Assembly: GCA_947503005.1 (NCBI GenBank)
Contig: CANNCA010000001.1
Coordinates: forward strand, 248,001 to 312,000
Reading direction: 5' to 3'
DNA: 64,000 bases
From: an uncultured Flavobacteriaceae bacterium
GTDB lineage: Bacteria > Bacteroidota > Bacteroidia > Flavobacteriales > Flavobacteriaceae
Shown: positions 8,633 through 16,524 of the stretch, one piece after another
Position numbering within the stretch: position 1 is the first letter of the stretch
How the letters are laid out: every line of letters begins with the position of its first letter
Translations under genes and position numbers: made by a program
The notes under the pieces: model-generated
The model's input: only the letters and a program-made list of their open reading frames with translations
The model's database searches: none
Told to the model about the DNA's origin: nothing

Positions 8633-11200
8633 CTACTCTTTACCGTCCTCCTTAATCGAAATCTCTTTTCTAAAGGGAATGAATAAAGGGTCAACATCAT
8701 CTGTCTCACCCACAACTGCCTCAATTTCTCGTTTGAGGTAGTTCAAATGGGCTATTGTCAATCGGTCGGTCATTACGGGAAGCGTTCTTTTTATCCTTCC
8801 CTGCAAGGTCAATAGGTTATCCAAGGCGAGCGAACGCACATCGGTGTTCGAGGTATAGCCTTTAGAAAGTTCCGCTAGCAGTCCCTCGACGAAACCTTCC
8901 GTAACATCGGGTTTGTATAAAGCGATCATGTTCGAAACATATGACTTTTGCAGCTTTCTTTTATAGGCGTTCGTCTGATAGAAAACGTTCATATCGCCCC
9001 AAATCAACTGATTCAAATCATCAATATAGTCTTCGGGCCGGTACGGATTTTCATGCTCGAAACGTTCCGCGATAAAGGTCATTCTGCTGATCCTACTTCC
9101 ACCAATCAAGTTGAGCATTACACTTTCCATAGTTTTGGTAACACTTTCTTTGGACTGTGGTGACTGAATCGCATTCAAGATATCATTACGCATTAGCCAT
9201 TTTGGTTCTTTGAAAATATAATTGTTCAAAAAGACCAAGGCCTGCTTTTGGGTTTCTTTATCCACAGGACGATACACTTCGCCTTCTTCCCCCATGGTTT
9301 TAGGGGTTACGTAAATGCCTCCGATATTCTTAGTTACATGAAAGATATAGTCGCTGTATTGATCCACAAGGTCTTTGTAAATCTGGTCGAGGTTCGAATA
9401 ATCGTCACTATCACTTTCTTTGACCCACTCCTTAATACAAGGTGCGATTCGCTGTAGGTTCAAAATACCGTACATGCTGGCCTCCATGGCATTGTTACCA
9501 AGGTCTTCGGTCTGAGAGCGTGGGTCGAAATCTCGGCCTTCGCCTCCGAACCACAATCTGCGGTTGGCTTTAACACTATCAACGATCATTTGACTTAACA
9601 GTTCTTTTTCTTCGGCTTTGTCCAATTCTTGCGGAAAGCGGGAATAGCCCCATTGAATCGCCCATTTATCATAATCTCCAATGCGTGGCATCAAATCTTC
9701 AACAGGAATATTATCCTCTGGCTGGGCCACGTAATTGAATCGGGCATAATCCATTATTGAACTCGTGTGACCGTTTTTCTTTAACCATTCCGCATCACGG
9801 AGTTTCTCTACCGGAGTCGCTGAACTAGCACCCATATTATGCCGTAACCCTAAGGTGTGCCCCACTTCGTGCGAACTCACAAAACGCACAAGGTTGCCCA
9901 TCAACTCGGTGTCGAATTCCATTTGCTGGGCCCGTATATCTACTGCACCTGCTTGAACCATGTACCAACTATGTAATAAGTTCAATAGGTTGTGGTACCA
10001 TCCGATATGGCTCTCTAAAATTTCCCCACTTCGAGGATCTACGATATTTGGTCCGTAGGCATTTTTGGAAGGAGAAGCAAAATAGCGTAGTACCGAAAAA
10101 CGTGAATCTTCCAAACTCATGGTTGGGTCGTGCTCTGGCCATTCCATTCCTACAATGGCATTTTTGAATCCTGCTTGCTCGAAGGCGACTTGCCAATCAT
10201 TTATACCTTGAATTAAATAAGGCCTCCATTTTTTTGGTGTCGCAGGGTCGATATAATAAACAATCGGTTTTTTGGGCTCAACGAGTTCGCCTCGTTTCCA
10301 TTTTTCAATGTCCTCAGGTTTCGGTTCAAGTCTCCAACGGTGAATATACGTGTTCTTGTCTACCTTTTGTTGATCATCGCCATACTCTAGGTACGAACTT
10401 GCAAAATAGCCAACTCGGGCGTCCCAATAGCGTTTTTCCATTGGGGTTTCAGGGAGGAGAATGAATGAATTATTGATTTCCAAAGTAACAACACCTGCTA
10501 AAACCGCGGCCGGTAACTGTTTCTTCCGTTTTTCCTTGCTCGACTTCGCTTTATAGGTCTTTACGGTTTTGATTTCCGTATTTAAGGGAAAGGAATTGAT
10601 TTCTTTGATAAAGCTTTTATCCTTTTCAATGCCCAATAATTTATAAGAGTCTTTTTGGTTAATGCTTAATGCCAACAATGGATTTTCACTGTTCAAAAAA
10701 TCGGTCACATCAATTAAGTACGAGGCTTTTTTTTCATTGGTCGCTTTGATTTCAAATGCTTCCAGAATAGGGGTGATATTTGAATTGTTTACAGCCTTGG
10801 AAATCGCGTCGTCTTCATTGGCAGCACTGACTAAGGTCGCTATCCGAAGAAAAATATTGTCCGTCGGACCTTTTTCAAAAATGATGGTATTTTCCGAGAT
10901 TTTTTCACCGCCATAATTTCCGGCACCTGAAGGGGTTTTGATGAAACGGGTTACCACCAAAATTTCGCGGTTGAACAAACTATCGGGAATCTCGAAATAA
11001 TATTTTTCGCCTACGCGGTGCACGTAGAAGAGGCCTTTTTGCGAAATCGCATCCTTGGTAATGACACGGTCGAATGCCATTGACTTGCCCGCTGAAATTG
11101 CAATATCATTTTTCGGCGTACTTTTTTTGTCTGCCAAACCCAACGTGCCGCAAGAGCTAGCAAGTAACAAAAGCACAAAAAAGGGCATGTAAAGTCTCAT
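8633..11200 (-). CDS. Zinc-dependent metalloprotease (DUF5117/DUF4953 type), lipoprotein
   Basis: 855 residues with a signal peptide ending in LASSC (Cys17), so probably an outer-membrane or periplasmic lipoprotein. The metzincin-like zinc site is H444-E-V-G-H448-T-L-G-L-R-H454, a complete HExxHxxGxxH. The N-terminal part (about 30-230) matches the DUF5118/DUF5117 region that precedes this peptidase domain in large Bacteroidota proteins, and the C-terminal part is helical. The substrate is unknown. The gene is monocistronic and convergent with the kelch gene. Its upstream region faces the GTPase unit. Confidence 0.92.
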   Translation of the reverse strand: MRLYMPFFVLLLLASSCGTLGLADKKSTPKNDIAISAGKSMAFDRVITKDAISQKGLFYVHRVGEKYYFEIPDSLFNREILVVTRFIKTPSGAGNYGGEKISENTIIFEKGPTDNIFLRIATLVSAANEDDAISKAVNNSNITPILEAFEIKATNEKKASYLIDVTDFLNSENPLLALSINQKDSYKLLGIEKDKSFIKEINSFPLNTEIKTVKTYKAKSSKEKRKKQLPAAVLAGVVTLEINNSFILLPETPMEKRYWDARVGYFASSYLEYGDDQQKVDKNTYIHRWRLEPKPEDIEKWKRGELVEPKKPIVYYIDPATPKKWRPYLIQGINDWQVAFEQAGFKNAIVGMEWPEHDPTMSLEDSRFSVLRYFASPSKNAYGPNIVDPRSGEILESHIGWYHNLLNLLHSWYMVQAGAVDIRAQQMEFDTELMGNLVRFVSSHEVGHTLGLRHNMGASSATPVEKLRDAEWLKKNGHTSSIMDYARFNYVAQPEDNIPVEDLMPRIGDYDKWAIQWGYSRFPQELDKAEEKELLSQMIVDSVKANRRLWFGGEGRDFDPRSQTEDLGNNAMEASMYGILNLQRIAPCIKEWVKESDSDDYSNLDQIYKDLVDQYSDYIFHVTKNIGGIYVTPKTMGEEGEVYRPVDKETQKQALVFLNNYIFKEPKWLMRNDILNAIQSPQSKESVTKTMESVMLNLIGGSRISRMTFIAERFEHENPYRPEDYIDDLNQLIWGDMNVFYQTNAYKRKLQKSYVSNMIALYKPDVTEGFVEGLLAELSKGYTSNTDVRSLALDNLLTLQGRIKRTLPVMTDRLTIAHLNYLKREIEAVVGETDDVDPLFIPFRKEISIKEDGKE

Positions 11201-11553
11201 AAGTAGCGAACGTTACAATTGAGTTTTTCGTATGAAGCGGGGTTGGGTCGGATATCGATTTAACACAATTGGTATTTTGTCGATGAAGCCAAGATACAAT
11301 TATTGTTTAAAATGCCAATAGACCTCAACTGATTCGCTAAAAACTAAAAAGGTATAAAAGTATTAATGTATTTATGTTCGATATATGATAATTAGAATAG
11401 TTTACCTACTGCCAGTCAACGGCATAGAACTGATTTTGAAAGAGTTTATGTACAAAATCAATCTCAAATCTTTAAAAAAGTGTATTTTGCAAGCCCCGAT
11501 TTTTCGCTAGAACAAAAAACATACTGAGATTCATTGCTAAAAAATTACCTGTC
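11201..11553. other. Divergent intergenic region, no gene seen
   Basis: 353 bp between the metalloprotease start and the GTPase unit on the opposite strand. It should hold both promoters. A GTATTTTG stretch near 11480 resembles the Bacteroidota -7 box imperfectly for the rightward unit. No perfect TTTG/TAnnTTTG pair, hairpin or RNA gene was recognised. Confidence 0.4.
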
Positions 11554-11913
11554 ATGACTAAAAACAACAAACCCATGTTCAAATTAGAGGACAAAATAGA
11601 AAGTTCTGCTTCGAAAATAGATGTGATAAAGAATCTCATTTTTGGGGAAACCATTCAGGCTTACGATACCGAGTTCGAAGGCCTCAAAAAAGACATTCTT
11701 GAAAAAAAGAAAGAGCTTGAAGGTCTTATTGAAGAAATTCGTTCGGATCTCAACACTACGCTTGACAATGTATCTACTGACGTTAACATTCGCATTACTG
11801 AATTGGAAAAGAACCTATCGGATAAAATCGATGATATCGAAACCGATAAGGTAAACAAGAAAATGTTGGGTAAACTTTTAGTTGATTTAGGAGAAAAGAT
11901 CGCTTCAAAATAA
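11554..11913 (+). CDS. Short coiled-coil protein, first gene of the GTPase unit
   Basis: 119 residues, highly charged and almost all predicted helix or coiled coil, with no signal peptide, membrane segment or cysteine. No known family is recognised. Its N-terminal part (KIDVIKNLIFGETIQAYD) resembles the start of the next protein (KLEILKDILFADEHEFEQ), so the two may be related or share a docking motif. It is 8 bp from the next gene and lies ahead of a small GTPase and a hybrid kinase, so a structural or adaptor role in that module is likely but inferred. Met7 (11572) is an alternative start. Confidence 0.75.
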   Translation: MTKNNKPMFKLEDKIESSASKIDVIKNLIFGETIQAYDTEFEGLKKDILEKKKELEGLIEEIRSDLNTTLDNVSTDVNIRITELEKNLSDKIDDIETDKVNKKMLGKLLVDLGEKIASK

Positions 11914-11921
11914 ACGCTTCG

Positions 11922-12785
11922 ATGAATCCGAAAATGGATGAAAACGACAAACTTGAGATTCTCAAAGATATTCTCTTTGCTGATGAGCACGAGTTCGAAC
12001 AACGTATTTCAGAACGTGTTGAGACACTTGAACGTACCATCAATGAGCGGAAGCAACTCTCTGAGAAAGTCGACCCTATAGTCGAGCAACAAATCAATGA
12101 TTTTAAAGAAAGCATACCTACTACTTTAGGCCCCGTAATTACGGCGACGTTAAAAGAAGAGATTAAGAACAGTCGAGATGAGGTCGTCGATGCGCTTTAT
12201 CCCATTCTGGGTAAAATGATCAAAAAGTACGTAGCACAGGAAATGAAGTTGCTTTCGGAAAAGATAGACGGTCAGTTGAGCTTTTTCTCACGATGGAAAC
12301 GAAAATTCCGATCCTTAACTTCAGGCAAAAAGGAAGAAGACCTTATGATGGGTGATTTGGCGGCGGCTAAAATCGAGCAGGTATTACTCATCGAAAAAGA
12401 CTCAGGCATTCTTAAAGCCAGCTATGTCAAATCACAGGCGATGGACGAAGAAATGATATCTGGAATGTTGACGGCCATTAAGTCTTTTGTCGAAGATGCC
12501 TTTAATCAAAGAGATCAGAACCTTGAACATATAGAATACGAACTATATAATATACATCTTCAAAGTTTCGCCACCCACTATATTGCGGTAGTTATTTCAG
12601 GAAATTACGTAACCCGTTCCAAGGACCTCGTTCAAGACTTGATTTTTGATTTCTATAATAGTTTTATGGCGATGAACCTAGATCTTGTATTCGATACCAA
12701 AAACTCAGAAAAGAGTATCGTGCCAGTGAGTAAAAAGAGATTGGAAAAAGAACTGAGAAAATATTTTAGCGATGCTAAAATCTAA
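11922..12785 (+). CDS. Coiled-coil protein with C-terminal domain of possible Roadblock/LC7 type
   Basis: 287 residues. Residues 1-125 are charged and helical. A basic linker follows (about 126-140, SRWKRKFRSLTSGKKEED). The C-terminal part (about 145-250) reads as alternating strands and helices and contains IEQVLLIEKDSGILKAS followed by MLTAIKSFVEDAF, a layout reminiscent of Roadblock/LC7 proteins such as MglB that partner small GTPases. That relation is inferred from pattern and context, not proven. The stop overlaps the GTPase start by 14 bp, indicating translational coupling. Start at 11922 is used; Met5 at 11934 is possible. Confidence 0.8.
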   Translation: MNPKMDENDKLEILKDILFADEHEFEQRISERVETLERTINERKQLSEKVDPIVEQQINDFKESIPTTLGPVITATLKEEIKNSRDEVVDALYPILGKMIKKYVAQEMKLLSEKIDGQLSFFSRWKRKFRSLTSGKKEEDLMMGDLAAAKIEQVLLIEKDSGILKASYVKSQAMDEEMISGMLTAIKSFVEDAFNQRDQNLEHIEYELYNIHLQSFATHYIAVVISGNYVTRSKDLVQDLIFDFYNSFMAMNLDLVFDTKNSEKSIVPVSKKRLEKELRKYFSDAKI

Positions 12786-13269
12786 GAAAATTGTGGTTCT
12801 TGGGCATTTTGGCGTTGGTAAAACTTCTTTGATTCGCCGATTTGTAACCGATACGTTTTCCGATAACTACAAGGTTACCATTGGGGTGCATATCACGAAG
12901 AAAGTCGTTGAGATTTCCGCAAAAGAGACCATTTCGTTGATTTTATGGGATTTGGAAGGTACAGATGATATAGAAACCATCCGAAAAGCGTATTTATTAG
13001 GCACGCATGGTGTTGTCTTTGTGTTCGACATAACCAGGCCTTCCACTTTTCAACATTTAAAAAGCGATTTGAAAATTGTATCGGAGAAAATCCCGAATAC
13101 CCCGCTTATGGTCGTTGGTAACAAAACGGATTTGGTGGATGCCAAAGAATTGCAAATTACATTGGACGAAAATGAAATCACGGTAGATTTTTTAACGAGT
13201 GCCAAAACCGGTTTCGCGGTCGACGATCTGTTCACGAAGTTGGCCAATCAATTAGCAAAAGATGCTTGA
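12772..13269 (+). CDS. Ras/Rab-like small GTPase (165 aa)
   Basis: Cytoplasmic GTP-binding switch. G1 is G11-H-F-G-V-G-K-T18, the switch I region has the Rab-like TIGV, G3 is WDLEGTDD, G4 is NKTD and G5 is TSAKTG. The stretch YLLGTHGVVFVFDITRPSTF closely follows the eukaryotic Rab/Ras pattern. The position of the catalytic glutamine (WDxxGQ) is occupied by threonine, suggesting weak intrinsic hydrolysis or dependence on a partner. There is no C-terminal prenylation cysteine. It starts inside the preceding gene and its end overlaps the kinase start by 8 bp, so it is tightly co-expressed with both. Confidence 0.93.
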   Translation: MLKSKKIVVLGHFGVGKTSLIRRFVTDTFSDNYKVTIGVHITKKVVEISAKETISLILWDLEGTDDIETIRKAYLLGTHGVVFVFDITRPSTFQHLKSDLKIVSEKIPNTPLMVVGNKTDLVDAKELQITLDENEITVDFLTSAKTGFAVDDLFTKLANQLAKDA

Positions 13270-14806
13270 TCACTATCGCCGTGAATTCACGAACAAGAAT
13301 ATTCAGTTCATTTTTGTAGATCAAAAAGGAGTGGTGCAAGAAAGTGACGATGAAGTTTTTAGCGTTCAAACAGGAAGTTCGATTTTTGAACTCCATCCTT
13401 TTTTTGAAAGTTTGGAAGGAATTTTCGAAAGCCCTGAGAATGAAGTCGATTTCTACTGCGTACATCTTCCGTTAAAAGAGAATGTTTTTACCGTTGACCT
13501 CAAAATAGCGAAAAAGGAAGGTGGATTATTGCTGATCATCTATGACCTTACCAAACACTACAACACCTATCAGTCTGTGACTCAGGTGCGCAACGAGTCT
13601 GTTATCAAAACTGAACTCACGGTCATAAAAAACCAAGAATTAGAAGAACGTGAGCGGTTTAAGAACCGCTTTATCCAAAATTTCAGCCACGAGCTTAGAA
13701 ATCCGTTGACCAGTATTATGGCTATTACCAACATATTGGAAGAGACCAAATTGGACACGGAACAAAGTCAAATGTTGCAGTTTCTCAAAGCTTCTAACGC
13801 CAACTTAAAACAGTTGCTCGAAGATATTCTCAGCATCAGTATGATCGACACAGGCAAGTTGGATCTGGTTCAAAAAATGTTCGATTTAAAACAATTTTTC
13901 GACCTATTGGAATTTACCTATAAAGCCAAGGCGAAGGAAAAAGGCTTGAATTTCAATGCCGACTGGGATGAAAAACTACCGAAATTCGTAGAAGGTGATC
14001 GCCTGCGGATATTTCAAGTAGTAACCAACCTGCTCGATAATGCAATAAAATATACGGAAACCGGCACGATAACCTTTTCACTTAAACTGAACCAAAAAAG
14101 AGCCAATCGTGTCAGTCTTCGGTTTCAAATAAAAGATTCCGGTATTGGAATCGCAAACGAAAATCTAGAAGTCATTTTCGAAAGTTTCAACCAACTGGGC
14201 GCGATTGGCAATACATCTTCTGGCAGCGGATTAGGTTTGGCCATCGCATCAGGTCTTCTAAACCTTATGGAAAGCGAGATTAAAGTAAATTCGACCGTGG
14301 GTCAAGGTTCTGAATTTTACTTTGACCTACATTTAAAATTCCAGTTGCTCACTTCACCAGACGCTAAAAAGTCGAGCCCCAAGAGTCATAAAAAACAGGA
14401 GCTGAAAAAAACCGAAGGCCCTAAATCAAAGCTGTTATTGGTAGAAGATGACCTACAAGTACAAACTACACTTTTTAAAATATTATTAGGCACCGGTAGA
14501 TTTCATATCGATGTAGTTTATGATGGGGCCTTAGTTCTTCAAGAAGTGGTCAGCTCGAATTATGACATTATCGTGATGGATGTAAATCTCCCAAATTTAT
14601 CGGGCGATCAAATTACAAAGCTCATTCGAGAATTTCCATTCAACAATGTTAAAACCATACCTATTATAGGGATAACTGCCGACGGATATCAAGAGAATAT
14701 CGATAAATGTCGAAAAGCAGGGATGAATAAAGTGTTGATCAAGCCGTTTGAAAAAGAAGATTTTCTGAATTCAATTTATAAAATTTTAAGAAATAGCAAA
14801 CGTTAA
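13262..14806 (+). CDS. Hybrid histidine kinase with C-terminal receiver domain
   Basis: 514 residues without membrane segments, so cytoplasmic. Residues 10-100 look like a PAS-like sensor. A helical linker leads to the HisKA box FSHELRNPLT (His143), N box NLLDNAIKY, G1 DSGIGI and G2 GSGLGLAIA of the HATPase_c domain (about 245-358). A charged linker (365-388) precedes the receiver with D396/D397, phospho-acceptor D440 (VMDVNLP) and K494 (KPF). There is no DNA-binding output domain and no partner regulator gene next door. The ATG overlaps the GTPase stop, so the kinase probably acts in the same signalling path. Confidence 0.95.
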   Translation: MLDHYRREFTNKNIQFIFVDQKGVVQESDDEVFSVQTGSSIFELHPFFESLEGIFESPENEVDFYCVHLPLKENVFTVDLKIAKKEGGLLLIIYDLTKHYNTYQSVTQVRNESVIKTELTVIKNQELEERERFKNRFIQNFSHELRNPLTSIMAITNILEETKLDTEQSQMLQFLKASNANLKQLLEDILSISMIDTGKLDLVQKMFDLKQFFDLLEFTYKAKAKEKGLNFNADWDEKLPKFVEGDRLRIFQVVTNLLDNAIKYTETGTITFSLKLNQKRANRVSLRFQIKDSGIGIANENLEVIFESFNQLGAIGNTSSGSGLGLAIASGLLNLMESEIKVNSTVGQGSEFYFDLHLKFQLLTSPDAKKSSPKSHKKQELKKTEGPKSKLLLVEDDLQVQTTLFKILLGTGRFHIDVVYDGALVLQEVVSSNYDIIVMDVNLPNLSGDQITKLIREFPFNNVKTIPIIGITADGYQENIDKCRKAGMNKVLIKPFEKEDFLNSIYKILRNSKR

Positions 14807-14872
14807 AAAAAGCACTAAATCAGACTTCATAAAAAATAAAAGCAAGAAAAAGACTACAAAAGTGCATTTCAA

Positions 14873-14894
14873 CGATGAAATATGTATTTCATCG
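14873..14894. repeat. Perfect 22-bp palindrome, possible operator
   Basis: CGATGAAATA at 14873-14882 and TATTTCATCG at 14885-14894 are exact reverse complements around a 2-bp centre. There is no T-run on either side, so it is not a good terminator. Its position 67 bp after the kinase and 136 bp before the next small gene fits a protein-binding site, but no regulator can be named. Confidence 0.4.
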
Positions 14895-15029
14895 ACCTTC
14901 AAAATTAAATATTTCACTTTTCTTTCTACTTGAAACCTACCGGTTAGTTTTGGTTATCAATAATTCAGCAGAACATTTTTTAGTACTAGTTCAGTTAAAG
15001 GATGTGCCAAATTATTTCACAAGAATACT

Positions 15030-15299
15030 ATGAGCATTTTGGATTTACCATTTTTAATTGAAATACTTTTTGCCATCAGTCTACTTGTATTTTTAGGTAC
15101 TCTCTATGTAGTGTTGCCGGCTTTCATTCATGAAAAGAGGACCCTTTTTAAACCAAAATTGATTAATTCACTTTGGTTAAAATCGTTTAAGAGAATAAAA
15201 GAAGAGTTAAAAACTAGATTAGGTATTCCACAAAAAAAAAATGTGAAACAATTACTGTATATAACTCAAGACAGGATAAAAAGCAGATTAGAGAAATAA
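15030..15299 (+). CDS. Small membrane protein of unknown function (89 aa)
   Basis: Starts with one hydrophobic segment (about residues 5-32) followed by a basic cytoplasmic-looking tail rich in Lys/Arg. No family is recognised. The coding assignment rests on an ATG start, hydrophobic-then-basic layout and a strong terminator downstream at 15452. The surrounding DNA is unusually AT-rich, so a chance frame cannot be excluded. Confidence 0.5.
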   Translation: MSILDLPFLIEILFAISLLVFLGTLYVVLPAFIHEKRTLFKPKLINSLWLKSFKRIKEELKTRLGIPQKKNVKQLLYITQDRIKSRLEK

Positions 15300-15675
15300 T
15301 AAGGAGGCTATACTAACACTAACCATTGCAGTATAAACCTTGACCGCTCAGGTAACCAAAAGTACGAAGACGTTTAGTAAAATACTTAGGGCTTTAAAAA
15401 GTTGATAAAACTTTAATTTAGGTTGGTTTTTTAGTTACTAGAGCATGTTGTAAAGGCCTTGATTTCAAGGCCTTTTTTAATTATTGATAAATGAACGATT
15501 TCAAAAGAACATATAATACATTTCATGACTGGTACGATTTTGTTATGACAGTTACCAGCAAGAAGTACAAACTTAAAAATAAGAAGATTCAGAATAGCAA
15601 TAAAACAACTCCTATAAGAATAGTACAGCGATAGTAAATTAGCAGACTTTTTGCTAATGACTACACTTAAGATGC
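15300..15675. other. Intergenic region with terminator(s), no gene
   Basis: 376 bp between the small membrane protein and the TauE-family gene. It contains the strong rightward terminator at 15452-15478 and a weaker inverted repeat TTAGCA/TGCTAA at 15639-15657 that could end the leftward TauE transcript. Nothing else was recognised. Confidence 0.5.
15452..15478 (+). terminator. Rho-independent terminator
   Basis: AAAGGCCTTG and CAAGGCCTTT form a perfect 10-bp stem with an ATTT loop, followed by T residues. It probably ends the transcript of the 89-residue gene. Confidence 0.8.
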
Positions 15676-16431
15676 CTATCGAAACAGAATCAATAAGGCC
15701 CCAAGTGCGGTTAAAACTAAAATCATCTTTCTATAAAACCTCTCTTTTATATGCCTAACCAAACGAATACCTACAAGTAGGCCTAAAAGAATTCCTGGAA
15801 TCAACTTCATATCGATTAAAAGACTTTCAACAGTAATCGTTTTCCAAACGAAAATATGAAAGGGCATTTTAAAAATGTTGATGATGAAAAATAACCATGC
15901 TGCAGTGCCAATAAACTCATTTTTTGGTAGGCGCATAGCCAAAAAGAAAATATTTGAAAATGCCCCCGCAAGGTTACCTATCATTGTGGTGATGCCGGCC
16001 ATTATTCCCATGAATCCCGCAAAGGCCCAGTGAGTGGGCACCACCTTTGACTTGCGCCGATCCCACCAATACATCATGATGACACTTCCTAAAATGATAA
16101 TAGCCATGCCAATTTTAAAAGTCTGCTCGTCTAAATCTTTTCCAATAAGAACACCAAGTAGCACTCCGGCCATCATCCATGGAAGAAAACGTAGTAAGTA
16201 TTTCCATTGTGCGTGTTTGTTGTAATAAATGACGGCAAAAATATCGCCAACGATGAGCATGGGTACAATAAGTCCCGTTGATTCCTTGGCGCCAAAAGCC
16301 AAGGCCATTAAAGTGACAATAATGATGGCGATTCCCTTTATGCCAGCTTTGGAAACCCCAAGCACAAAAGCGGCGGTAAGTGCCATTACCCAAGCGGTAG
16401 TTGAAATATCGGAAGTTATCGCTAAAGTCAC
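15676..16431 (-). CDS. Sulfite exporter TauE/SafE family membrane protein
   Basis: 251 residues with about eight hydrophobic segments and the TauE/SafE N-terminal pattern (MALTAAFVLGVSKAGIKG) and internal repeat. The family carries organic or inorganic anions such as sulfoacetate or sulfite; the real substrate here is unknown. The longest frame begins with GTG at 16431; an ATG 15 codons in (16386) sits directly before the first hydrophobic segment and is an equally good start. It is divergent from the symporter at 16525. Confidence 0.88.
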   Translation of the reverse strand: MTLAITSDISTTAWVMALTAAFVLGVSKAGIKGIAIIIVTLMALAFGAKESTGLIVPMLIVGDIFAVIYYNKHAQWKYLLRFLPWMMAGVLLGVLIGKDLDEQTFKIGMAIIILGSVIMMYWWDRRKSKVVPTHWAFAGFMGIMAGITTMIGNLAGAFSNIFFLAMRLPKNEFIGTAAWLFFIINIFKMPFHIFVWKTITVESLLIDMKLIPGILLGLLVGIRLVRHIKERFYRKMILVLTALGALLILFR

Positions 16432-16524
16432 AGACGAGGTTTAGTTGGCAAAAGGCAAAAGTATCTCAAATTATTTTATCTTTAGCTTCACTCGTATTGA
16501 GTTCAACAATATAACCAACCACCT

